DNA of 9,197 bases from assembly GCA_016929815.1 (NCBI GenBank), contig JAFGIC010000406.1, forward strand, positions 1 to 9,197, read 5' to 3'. Origin of the DNA: Deltaproteobacteria bacterium (lineage in GTDB: Bacteria; Desulfobacterota; DSM-4660; Desulfatiglandales; HGW-15). The notes under the pieces were generated by a model that was given only the letters and a program-made list of their open reading frames with translations, searched no databases and was not told the origin of the DNA. This document shows, piece by piece, positions 1 through 6,827 of the stretch. Within the stretch, counting starts at the first letter, position 1. Each line of letters opens with the position of its first letter. Position numbers and translations under genes: made by a program.

Positions 1-2736
1 GTCCTGTATTTTGCCGAGCTGGATCTGCGCGCACTGTATCTGGAGATCATAGTCCGGAAATATTGAATAGTTGTCGACATTCTCATTGCTGCAGTAATCT
101 TTTAATATGCCCTGATACCTCGAAAACTGTGCAGGTGTAGCCCCATTGAGGTCAACATCCCTGAATGGTGGAGAGAAATCCGCGGTCAGTAACTCCAGTG
201 TGTCCAGCGATAAGTCAATACCCTTGGATGATTCGATTATCTTTTTCGTTTCTTCAGAGAGCCGGCCTTCATTCCTGATTCTTTTTTCTATGGAGTCGTC
301 GCTCCTGCCAAGGTTTTTTGGCGCGGCAAATTCAAGGTGCGGCCAATTGTCCGTATGTAGAGGTCCGGTGCCGAAAAAACCCTTGAGATCTTCAGTAATG
401 ATCAGGTTGAATATCACCCTTGGATCCCGAATGGTAATGTTCCGGGACTGTAGCGCAGAGTCAATATTCCTTTCGGCTGTTTCAAGATCCAGATTCTTTT
501 TGCCTGCAAATCCAACGAGAAGATAATCCGACGACAACATCTTCATTAACAGGCCGTCAGGAAAGACCTCCGCGAAGGTCCTTCCGGCCATGGAGAAGGC
601 AGGCCAGTCCATTTCATAGGAATGTATCCATTGCACGAATATCCCGTTCCCTGTCAACCGACCCTTAACGGTTCTAAAGTAGTCAAGGGTGAAGAGATTG
701 GCCATGCCGGCCATCCACGGGTTAGATGGCTCCGATACAATCACGTCATATCTCTTATCGGTCAGCTCAAGATGATTTCTCCCGTCCTGCATTATGATGC
801 GGGTCCTTGGATCAGTGAGGCAGTTGTTATTCCATGTGCTGAATATCTCGGCCGCCTTAATCACCTGGTCATTGATCTCCAGCACATCCAGCTGCCTGAC
901 GGGATAGAGCAGCACCTCGCCAGCGGTCATGCCTGAGGCGAGCCCCAGCACCATGACTTTTTCAGGGCCAGGACTAAACAGGAGAGGGACATGGGCAAGA
1001 AGGGTCTGTGTTAATCTGTCACCGTGGGAAGATGCGTCTTCTTTGCCGTTATTCATCATGGTGTAATTAACCCTGCCCAGCGGGTTGTACCATTTTTCTA
1101 CAGTAGTAAACCCTCCAATGCCGTCACCATAAAAAACCACCTCATTGCCGGTGACATGACCGGCGAATTTTGATGGACCTTTCCAGACCGCGTCAAACCA
1201 CGAGGTTGTACTGAAATACCTCGCAAAGGGGTCGAAGCGGTGATACCAGCCCCTGGACAGGATATTGTGGTTCCAGGAGGGAAATAATATCAGAAGCAGA
1301 AGACCCAGTGACAGTGTAACCAGGCCTGTGACAACCGCGCGTCTCCTCTCTCCTGACTTTAAAATCAGCCAGGTCATTGCAAGGAGTGGAAAGAAAAGCT
1401 GGAGCCCCGCCGTTAACCTCAGGCCGTTCTCCTTTCCAAGGAGGGGGATCAGAATAAAACCCGCGGCAAAGGAGCCCAGTATTGCGCCTGACGTATTCAC
1501 GGCATAGGCCGTGCCGATGGACCTGCCGATCTCAGGAAGGGACCGGGCATAGATCCTGTTTACCAGCGGGAATGTGGCGCCCAGGAAGATGGTCGGGCCG
1601 ACCAGGATAAAAAACAGTACAACTGACTGTACCAGGATCTTTTCCCCGAAATCAGCCTGGAAGGTGTAGATCAGTTTTGAAAAAAAGAACTGACTGTTGC
1701 CCAGGAACTGGCTTACAATGAGTGCAAGGCAAGCGGCACAGGCCTGTGTTATCACGAGCAGACGGAATGTTCCCTTGGCCCTGTCAGCCAGCCAACCGAA
1801 GATGAGGTTTCCAATGGCCAGCCCTATGATAAAGGTAGAGACTACAAGGCTGAATGAAAAGGTGGTAGGGCCGAGGATAAGCCCCAGCAACCTGGCCCAA
1901 TAGACCTCGTAGGCCATGGAGCAGAAACCCGATATCCCGAATATCCAGAGGGCCAGCGTAGTAATCACCCTGTCATCAGGGGAAATAATCTCAGGGAGTC
2001 TTTGTCCCTTTTTTTCTTTTGGCTTACTTTTACCTTTGCCCTTGCCGACCGGCCTGTAGACAAGGGGCCTTTCGCCCCTGCCAAGTCCCATGCATATGGC
2101 GCCGATCAGGATATTGATTCCCGCGGCCGTGAAAACGCTCCCCCATATGCCTAATCCAGCGATAAGAAAGAAGCCGCAGAGCAACGCTCCTGCTGCACCC
2201 CCTATAGTGTTGAGTCCGTACAACCGTCCGGTTCGGGCTCCTATATGCCCCAGGTCTTCCACATAAAACCGGCACAACAGGGGCAGTGTGACACCCATAA
2301 GGGTCGTGGGAACTATAAGAAGGAGGGAGCAGCCGAAGAATGTGAAGAGCCTGTACAATAGAAAATGCGTAAAAAGAGAATTGTATGCCAGCACATATAA
2401 AGGTTTGATCAGGATGATCAAGAATGGAAGCAACAGGCCATATATACCTATTGCGGCTTCCACCTTGCCGTAGAGAGATATGAGGCTGGACCTTGAGCTG
2501 ATACGGTCGATGTACCTTCCCGCGAACCAACTTCCCAGGGCAAGCCCGCCCATGAAGATGGACAGGATCGTGGCCACGGCAAAGGGAGCGCTTCCTACAA
2601 CCTTGTCTATCATGCGCAGCCAGAGTATCTGATAGATAAGGCCGGCCAGCCCGGAAAAGAAAAAGCATAAAAGAACCGCGAATGAAAAGGCTGACAGATG
2701 ATTTGTCTTTAAATCCCTGGTTATGTCTTTTGGCAT
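1..2736 (-). CDS. Fused MFS-like transporter / spermidine-synthase-like protein, 3' end cut by window edge
   Basis: The reading frame is open from ATG 2736 to base 1: 912 codons with no stop, so the C-terminus lies outside the window. Residues 1 to about 227 and about 250 to 480 are strongly hydrophobic, with repeated MFS-like helices (for example LAGLIYQILWLRM, and the matching FCSMAYEVYWARL in the second half). A lysine-rich cytoplasmic loop lies at about 232-243. Residues from about 590 onward form a Rossmann methyltransferase-like domain: SAM-binding GLASGMTAGE at 598-607, acidic strand end LEIN with E620, DG at 651-652, and SEPSNPWMAG at 668-677. This is the domain order of the fused MFS/spermidine synthase family. 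The DxxDP catalytic motif of true spermidine synthases is replaced by EPSNP, so classical putrescine aminopropylation is doubtful and the substrate is unknown. The start is supported by the frame and by the N-terminal helix at about 15-33; the ribosome site is weak (AGG about 12 bases upstream). It diverges from the beta-helix gene. Confidence 0.88.
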   Translation of the reverse strand, partial: MPKDITRDLKTNHLSAFSFAVLLCFFFSGLAGLIYQILWLRMIDKVVGSAPFAVATILSIFMGGLALGSWFAGRYIDRISSRSSLISLYGKVEAAIGIYGLLLPFLIILIKPLYVLAYNSLFTHFLLYRLFTFFGCSLLLIVPTTLMGVTLPLLCRFYVEDLGHIGARTGRLYGLNTIGGAAGALLCGFFLIAGLGIWGSVFTAAGINILIGAICMGLGRGERPLVYRPVGKGKGKSKPKEKKGQRLPEIISPDDRVITTLALWIFGISGFCSMAYEVYWARLLGLILGPTTFSFSLVVSTFIIGLAIGNLIFGWLADRAKGTFRLLVITQACAACLALIVSQFLGNSQFFFSKLIYTFQADFGEKILVQSVVLFFILVGPTIFLGATFPLVNRIYARSLPEIGRSIGTAYAVNTSGAILGSFAAGFILIPLLGKENGLRLTAGLQLFFPLLAMTWLILKSGERRRAVVTGLVTLSLGLLLLILFPSWNHNILSRGWYHRFDPFARYFSTTSWFDAVWKGPSKFAGHVTGNEVVFYGDGIGGFTTVEKWYNPLGRVNYTMMNNGKEDASSHGDRLTQTLLAHVPLLFSPGPEKVMVLGLASGMTAGEVLLYPVRQLDVLEINDQVIKAAEIFSTWNNNCLTDPRTRIIMQDGRNHLELTDKRYDVIVSEPSNPWMAGMANLFTLDYFRTVKGRLTGNGIFVQWIHSYEMDWPAFSMAGRTFAEVFPDGLLMKMLSSDYLLVGFAGKKNLDLETAERNIDSALQSRNITIRDPRVIFNLIITEDLKGFFGTGPLHTDNWPHLEFAAPKNLGRSDDSIEKRIRNEGRLSEETKKIIESSKGIDLSLDTLELLTADFSPPFRDVDLNGATPAQFSRYQGILKDYCSNENVDNYSIFPDYDLQIQCAQIQLGKIQD

Positions 2737-3006
2737 CGAAATTTATACCTGAAATATATAAAATCCGGTTATGATCAGGACTTTATCCTTCAATTTTCAA
2801 GCAATGATGAAATCTGTTTGATTATTTATTAATATTCGAAAAGCAAGGAAAGAACAAGCCTTTTTGGGGAGACTGTGAAGGAAAATTGTAGGAAGGACAA
2901 TTTATAGTTATAGACGACGATGACCGATGACGTACGGCAGAGTGCTGAAATTTGCTTGATATATAAAAGCGAATCCCATATATTGGGCGGCAAGATAAAA
3001 GGACTT
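2737..3006. other. AT-rich divergent intergenic region, no gene seen
   Basis: No convincing coding sequence is present. A 65-codon minus-strand reading frame here has low-complexity composition and no ribosome site. The region must hold the promoter of the minus-strand transporter fusion, but I could not find a confident -35/-10 pair for it. It contains a perfect 7-base tandem repeat (CGATGAC twice, 2918-2931). No tRNA-like or riboswitch-like structure was recognised by eye. Confidence 0.6.
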
Positions 3007-3034
3007 TTGATTCATTCAATCCCTGCTTTAAAAT
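3007..3034 (+). promoter_or_regulatory. Putative sigma-70 type promoter of the beta-helix lipoprotein gene
   Basis: TTGATT at 3007-3012 (4 of 6 to TTGACA) and TAAAAT at 3029-3034 (5 of 6 to TATAAT) are separated by 16 bases. Transcription would begin near 3041, giving a leader of about 70 bases before the ATG at 3110. An ATG at 3050 would lie almost at the transcript end with no ribosome site, which agrees with using the later start. This was found by eye only. Confidence 0.45.
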
Positions 3035-3091
3035 TAAACCAGCTGCCTTATGGCAAGTTCATATCCGAAACAACCATATAACTATTTTTAC

Positions 3092-3099
3092 AAGGAGGG
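3092..3099 (+). promoter_or_regulatory. Strong ribosome binding site deciding the start at 3110
   Basis: AAGGAGGG is near-perfectly complementary to the 16S rRNA 3' end. It lies about 11 bases before ATG 3110, which begins a textbook lipoprotein signal peptide. The upstream in-frame ATG at 3050 has no such site and would put 20 polar residues ahead of the signal peptide. Confidence 0.8.
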
Positions 3100-3109
3100 T
3101 AAGACAATC

Positions 3110-4606
3110 ATGAAAAGATTATTTATCAAGAGTGTCTTAGTGTCAGGCGCAGCGGCCATGCTTATGATGTTTTTTGTATCATGCGAGGCGAATAAGCAGG
3201 TCGAGGGGAAATCAATCAAGGGCGTTGTTGTAGAGTTTGAACGTCCGGCGTTGAAGATATTGACCATACAGGAGATAATGGAAAAATGGCCCCGCGACAC
3301 CGGAGGGGAAGGAGGCGGTGATATGGCAGCCGGCCCCGGAGGAAGGGGCGGCGGCGTGGAATCGATCCCGGCGATCTATGTAAAGAACGGAGAATATATC
3401 TCCAAGGAATCTAGGAGATCCGCGGTGACCAAAGGGGAGATAAAGGATAATTATGCGTCGGGTGTCAATATCAGCGCTGAAGAGGGGAATATCGGCGGTA
3501 TCTATGTAGAAGGTGTGGGGCCGGAATACACCATTGCCGACACGGAGATCAATCTTTCCGGGGACGGCATGGGGCTGGCCGGTAAGTCAACCGGGGCAGC
3601 GGCCGACAACTACGGCACACTAGTGCTGAGAAATGTGAATGTTACCACCAGCGGAAAGTCAAGGGGCGCGACTTCAGCGACAAATTATGCCACCCTGAAG
3701 GTCTATGACTCCACGATAGTCGCCCATGACGCTCCCTTTGAGCCTGAGTACACTTCCACCGCCCAGAAAAGGGCGCTGGAGATTGACGGCAACAGCCGCA
3801 CCCATGTTACGATGAGCAACGGATACAGCTACTTTTACAACAGCACCATCATTGCCGACGGGTGGGGGGCGCTTTCAACGGACGCGGCAAGCGAGGCTGT
3901 ATATCTTGAAGCGAACAACTGCAAGATAATTACGACCAAGAGCGGCTACGGGGCCTATGCGGATATCCTGTGTCATGATGTCTTCAATAACTGCGAATTT
4001 GACACCGCATGCATGGCCATAATCATGGCCGGCCAGAGCGCCGCCGAATTCAGGGATACAAAGGCGAATTGCGGCACCTATTTCCTCCTGTCCCATTGTG
4101 TTACAGGTTCGCACACAGAGGTCAGCACCCTGAAGGTTGATGGCGGTGAGATAACATGCAAAAGTCCCGTGGCCATAATAAAGAGCCACAATGTGGTTCT
4201 CACGTTTGATGATGTGAAGATCAAGACCGAGTCCGGCGTTCTGATCAAGTCGATTGTGAACGAGGATCCCAATGCCACGCCCGTGGAGGGAAATACGGTT
4301 TACGGGATCCACGCGACGTTCAAGGATATGGATGCAGCAGGTGACATCATACATGAAGATCCCGAAAGGACGATGGCGGTGTACCTTGAGGGCGCGACAC
4401 TGAGGGGCGCGGTCAAAGACGCCTATATCACGCTTGACAGGCAAAGCAGGTGGATTGCCACAGGGGATTCCAGTGTTACAATAATGGGGGATGTTGATAT
4501 TTCACAGATTGACGCCCCCTCAGGCGTTACAATCAACGCCGTGGCAGCGGAAAGCGGCACCCATACGCTGGCAGGCGGCGGGACCTTGATCCTAAAAGCA
4601 TCTTAA
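3110..4606 (+). CDS. Secreted lipoprotein with predicted right-handed beta-helix
   Basis: This is a 498-residue protein. Residues 1-25 form a lipoprotein signal peptide: basic KR, hydrophobic stretch, then FVSC with Cys25 as the lipidation site. Phe at -3 is less usual, and there is no Asp at +2, so outer-membrane sorting is expected. A Gly-rich segment at 65-82 links a short N-terminal stretch to a long repetitive region of about 20-25-residue units with beta-strand pattern (NYGTLVLRNVNV, then NYATLKVYDSTIVA, then SYFYNSTIIADG). This is typical of parallel beta-helix adhesins and pectate-lyase-like surface proteins. No catalytic residues of a polysaccharide lyase could be identified, so adhesion or carbohydrate binding is as likely as enzymatic activity. 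The mature protein has seven other cysteines, all between 271 and 350. The C-terminus ends in a beta-rich GGGTLILK stretch. It is a single gene between its own promoter and a terminator. The specific function is unknown. Confidence 0.8.
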   Translation: MKRLFIKSVLVSGAAAMLMMFFVSCEANKQVEGKSIKGVVVEFERPALKILTIQEIMEKWPRDTGGEGGGDMAAGPGGRGGGVESIPAIYVKNGEYISKESRRSAVTKGEIKDNYASGVNISAEEGNIGGIYVEGVGPEYTIADTEINLSGDGMGLAGKSTGAAADNYGTLVLRNVNVTTSGKSRGATSATNYATLKVYDSTIVAHDAPFEPEYTSTAQKRALEIDGNSRTHVTMSNGYSYFYNSTIIADGWGALSTDAASEAVYLEANNCKIITTKSGYGAYADILCHDVFNNCEFDTACMAIIMAGQSAAEFRDTKANCGTYFLLSHCVTGSHTEVSTLKVDGGEITCKSPVAIIKSHNVVLTFDDVKIKTESGVLIKSIVNEDPNATPVEGNTVYGIHATFKDMDAAGDIIHEDPERTMAVYLEGATLRGAVKDAYITLDRQSRWIATGDSSVTIMGDVDISQIDAPSGVTINAVAAESGTHTLAGGGTLILKAS

Positions 4607-4667
4607 GACAAGGACACCGATTTACCGGACTAAAGAGATAAAGGCAGGCGGGGGTACGGACCATGAA

Positions 4668-4691
4668 CGGGAATCGCGCTCCCGCTTTTTT
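4668..4691 (+). terminator. Rho-independent terminator after the beta-helix gene
   Basis: A 5-bp GC-rich stem (CGGGA at 4668-4672 with TCCCG at 4680-4684) and a 7-base loop are followed after one C by six T residues (4686-4691). It lies about 60 bases beyond the stop codon at 4604-4606. An alternative longer pairing uses GCGGG at 4648-4652 against CCCGC at 4681-4685. Confidence 0.65.
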
Positions 4692-4896
4692 ATCTTGGGC
4701 TGTGGCAGGCGGGGCAGGCGGCTTGCATATTAAAGGGAATAGAACCGGAAGGAGAATAGAGTATAGAGAAAAGAGGAAACAGGATAGCAGGAAAGAACTG
4801 AAAACAAAGATGAGCTTCCAACGTTCAACATCGAACGCCCTGGATAAAACATGCAACAATCAACATCTGATCCTTTCTCTGCAGGGATGCAAGATA
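4692..4896. other. Non-coding convergent intergenic region, purine-rich and repetitive
   Basis: This lies between the convergent beta-helix and HESSH genes. The plus strand at 4732-4814 is about 84 percent purine (70 of 83 bases counted). A small inverted repeat, CGTTC at 4822-4826 with GAACG at 4833-4837, lies downstream. Open frames through here have composition unlike the neighbours, no ribosome sites, and appear spurious. No minus-strand terminator with a U-tract was recognised for the HESSH gene. Confidence 0.55.
4704..4721. repeat. Tandem 9-base repeat GGCAGGCGG, two copies
   Basis: GGCAGGCGG occurs at 4704-4712 and 4713-4721, directly abutting. Further identical copies lie at 4643-4651, before the terminator, and at 4570-4578, inside the 3' end of the beta-helix gene. 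Four exact copies in about 150 bases is notable in a sequence of moderate GC. Confidence 0.7.
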
Positions 4897-5901
4897 TCAA
4901 AAAAGGGGAGTTCCTGTTCTTTCCCGTACCTGATATGATTGCATAGGTTCATATATCATCTCGGTCACTCCATCCCGGGATACAGTGATAATATAAGGCT
5001 GGCCAAGTCGGTTTGTGAAGTAGCGCCAGGTGCAATATTCCGCGAAATCCTCAGCCCAGTTCTGGCTGGCATATAGGGATGAAAAGGGCGTGTTTTCCAG
5101 GTCCTCGTACAGCGCGGAGGCCTGTGAGGCATATATCATCGGCCCATTATATTTCCCGTAAAAGGTGATATAGTCCCTCATGCTGAAATCGGCGTCTTCC
5201 ACCGGGATGTCATAATCTGTCCAGATGCCCTTCACGAAATCCGTCTCCGAAACAGATTGCCCTATCCCTTCGAGTACATAAGGCGTGTAATGATGCGCGA
5301 AATCCATAACGTGACTCGATTCATGAATCAACAGGACCATTAAGCCCGTATATTCATTGCCGCAGTCCACTGTTATTGTTATGCCCCTGTCCTCTTCATC
5401 ATCCGTAATGAAACAGGATGTCTCCCTGTAGGTAATCCATTCCGAGACATCATGTCTCATTATCTCCGGGTTGACAATGATATACGTGTACACCTCATTG
5501 TCAGAATTAAACACATAGTCCGCAGCCCCGCTCCCGGTCCAGTTGTTGATAAAATATACGGCAATCAACCGTTCTTGAAGGGTCTCCATATAGCTCTCGG
5601 GAAGGAGACCCAGGTAATCCCGAATATCTTCCATCTCCGTATCTGAAGGGGTATAGGGTGTATAGACCTGGGTAGCGTCCATGACGTCCTCAAGGTAAGA
5701 AAGGACAAAGTCCGGCGCTTCATTCACGCGGTCGATCAGGGGTGAAGCGGGATCAAATTCATAGCTGTCAAGTCTTTTTGCGAGAGTGTAATCCGATGCG
5801 CCTTCTGATGAGGGGTCCGCATCATCCGAACCGCATGCCGCTATGCATGAAATAAGGGCAAGGAATATCCCAATTTTGATAATCTTTAATTTTACAGACA
5901 T
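4897..5901 (-). CDS. Secreted lipoprotein, putative zinc metallopeptidase (HESSH)
   Basis: This is a 334-residue protein from ATG 5901. Residues 1-23 are a lipoprotein signal peptide (KLKIIK, hydrophobic core, lipobox IAAC with Cys23), followed by an acidic, Ser-rich linker. HESSH at 193-197 is a HExxH zinc-metallopeptidase signature in the hydrophobic context LMVLLIHESSHVMDFAHH. About 90 residues later, WAEDFAEY (E284, E288) resembles the second-helix glutamate ligand of gluzincin-like peptidases, including the anthrax-lethal-factor-like group. Zinc binding by His193, His197 and one of these glutamates is inferred. It would act outside the inner membrane, probably as a lipid-anchored periplasmic or surface protease; the substrate is unknown. 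In-frame alternatives are ATG 5913 and TTG 5964, neither with a strong ribosome site. 5901 is chosen because it places the basic n-region and hydrophobic core in standard positions. It is convergent with the beta-helix gene and divergent from the nitroreductase gene. Confidence 0.78.
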   Translation of the reverse strand: MSVKLKIIKIGIFLALISCIAACGSDDADPSSEGASDYTLAKRLDSYEFDPASPLIDRVNEAPDFVLSYLEDVMDATQVYTPYTPSDTEMEDIRDYLGLLPESYMETLQERLIAVYFINNWTGSGAADYVFNSDNEVYTYIIVNPEIMRHDVSEWITYRETSCFITDDEEDRGITITVDCGNEYTGLMVLLIHESSHVMDFAHHYTPYVLEGIGQSVSETDFVKGIWTDYDIPVEDADFSMRDYITFYGKYNGPMIYASQASALYEDLENTPFSSLYASQNWAEDFAEYCTWRYFTNRLGQPYIITVSRDGVTEMIYEPMQSYQVRERTGTPLF

Positions 5902-6165
5902 GGAGAACCCCATATTTAAGCCGGACAGGCAGTCCGAAAATAAGCACTTATATCCGATGATCAAACGGCTGTTTGAGCGCCCTGCGAGGCATTTGCCTCA
6001 TCTGGGTATAGCCGGATAACGTGTAATTCTCAGTATGGTTACATATAAAATTTCTAAAGTTTTTTAAAATAGGGTCCGGTCAATCCCTATCAATCCTGTC
6101 AGGTCAACAATCCATTGACATTGATGCCTGTTAGTAGGAAGGTAATAAAAGGCTTAATAATTTCT
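5902..6165. other. Divergent intergenic region between HESSH lipoprotein and nitroreductase genes
   Basis: No gene is seen. The AT-rich part at about 6040-6070 contains several TATAAA/TAAAAT-like boxes without well-placed -35 partners, so promoters for either direction cannot be assigned confidently. Two inverted repeats lie here: 5986-5999 (perfect) and 5922-5936 (5-bp stem, 5-base loop) just upstream of the HESSH start codons. Confidence 0.5.
5986..5999. repeat. Perfect inverted repeat, possible operator
   Basis: GAGGCATTTGCCTC has 6-base arms (GAGGCA/TGCCTC) around a 2-base centre. It lies in the intergenic region shared by two divergent genes, the usual place for a dimeric regulator site. 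There is no T-tract, so it is not a terminator. The cognate regulator is unknown. Confidence 0.35.
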
Positions 6166-6176
6166 GGAGAAGGGAA

Positions 6177-6827
6177 ATGGATCTTTTTAAAGCGATAGAG
6201 GAGAGAAAGAGCACCAGGGCCTATCTGGAAAGATCCCTGGAAAGGGAGGTTATTGAAAGGCTGCTGCATCTCGCAACCAGGTCGCCTTCTGCCATTAACC
6301 TCCAGCCCTGGGAATTTATAGTGGTTTCCGGCGAGGAGAGGAAAAGGCTCAGCAGGATGCTTGTCAAGCTTCTCAGGGAAAGGAAGGCTACCTGTGGCCC
6401 CTCTGTCAAGGAGCCCCTCCCCCTCTATTTCAAGAGACGTCAGAAGGATCTCCTTGAAAGCATAGCCCCCCTTCTGCCGGAAGGTGCTGTTTTTCAGGAG
6501 TTTATCAATGAGGGCAGCTGCAATTTTTACGGCGCCCCCACGGCTATTATCCTCACCATAGACCACGCTTTTTCAAGCAGGCATTTTACGGATATAGGGA
6601 TAACCATGGGCTGGTTCATGCTTGCAGCCCATGCCATGGGCCTGGGGACATGCCCGATAGGGATTATCTATCCCTTCCAGAATGAGATCAAGGAGAACCT
6701 TAATATACCCGACAGAAAGGAGATCGTGGCAAGCATGGCGGTCGGATACCCTGATCCGGAGGCTAGTGTGAATCGGGCAAGGTCCGGAAGGGTCCCTGTA
6801 AGCGATATTGTCAAGTGGCGGGGTTAG
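6177..6827 (+). CDS. Nitroreductase-family FMN oxidoreductase
   Basis: This is a 216-residue protein of the nitroreductase superfamily, cytoplasmic, expected to bind FMN and reduce nitro compounds, quinones or other acceptors with NAD(P)H. The start ATG follows GGAGAAGG at 6166-6173, a good ribosome site. The N-terminal RKSTRAY (R10, S12, R14) is the classic FMN phosphate-binding segment. SPSAINLQPWEF at 36-47 is the second conserved block. DIGITM at 139-144 and MGLGTCPIG at 154-162 form the conserved helix and loop near the flavin, and VASMAVGYPD near the C-terminus is the last family block. The length is normal for the family. The true substrate cannot be assigned from sequence. The gene is alone on its strand and ends in a 4-base overlap with the radA stop codon, with no room for its own terminator. 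Confidence 0.92.
   Translation: MDLFKAIEERKSTRAYLERSLEREVIERLLHLATRSPSAINLQPWEFIVVSGEERKRLSRMLVKLLRERKATCGPSVKEPLPLYFKRRQKDLLESIAPLLPEGAVFQEFINEGSCNFYGAPTAIILTIDHAFSSRHFTDIGITMGWFMLAAHAMGLGTCPIGIIYPFQNEIKENLNIPDRKEIVASMAVGYPDPEASVNRARSGRVPVSDIVKWRG

Noticed and set aside
146..1903. Several plus-strand frames of 68-126 codons (146-526, 622-936, 1265-1507, 1697-1903)
   Set aside because: All are antisense to the transporter-fusion gene, which is continuously open on the minus strand with family motifs; none has a ribosome site or recognisable product.
2030..2668. 212-codon minus-strand reading frame
   Set aside because: It lies in a different frame inside the 912-codon transporter-fusion gene. 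Its translation has no recognisable domain, while the host frame shows clear MFS and SAM-domain motifs.
2822..3019. 65-codon minus-strand frame in the left intergenic region
   Set aside because: Serine-rich translation with no motif and no ribosome site; it overlaps the likely promoter region.
3875..4444. 189-codon minus-strand frame
   Set aside because: It is antisense to the beta-helix gene, without signal, motifs or ribosome site; the plus frame has a signal peptide and regular repeats.
4663..4938. 91-codon plus frame across the terminator and purine-rich patch
   Set aside because: It begins within the terminator stem region and runs through repeats into the antisense of the HESSH gene; the Lys/Arg-rich translation reflects purine bias.
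6115..6120. Perfect TTGACA upstream of the nitroreductase gene
   Set aside because: No acceptable -10 box is found 16-18 bases downstream; the closest candidate (TAATAA at 6143) is 22 bases away, so no promoter was called.
6099..6566. 155-codon minus-strand frame
   Set aside because: It is antisense to the nitroreductase gene and the intergenic region, with no recognisable domain; the nitroreductase frame has all family motifs.
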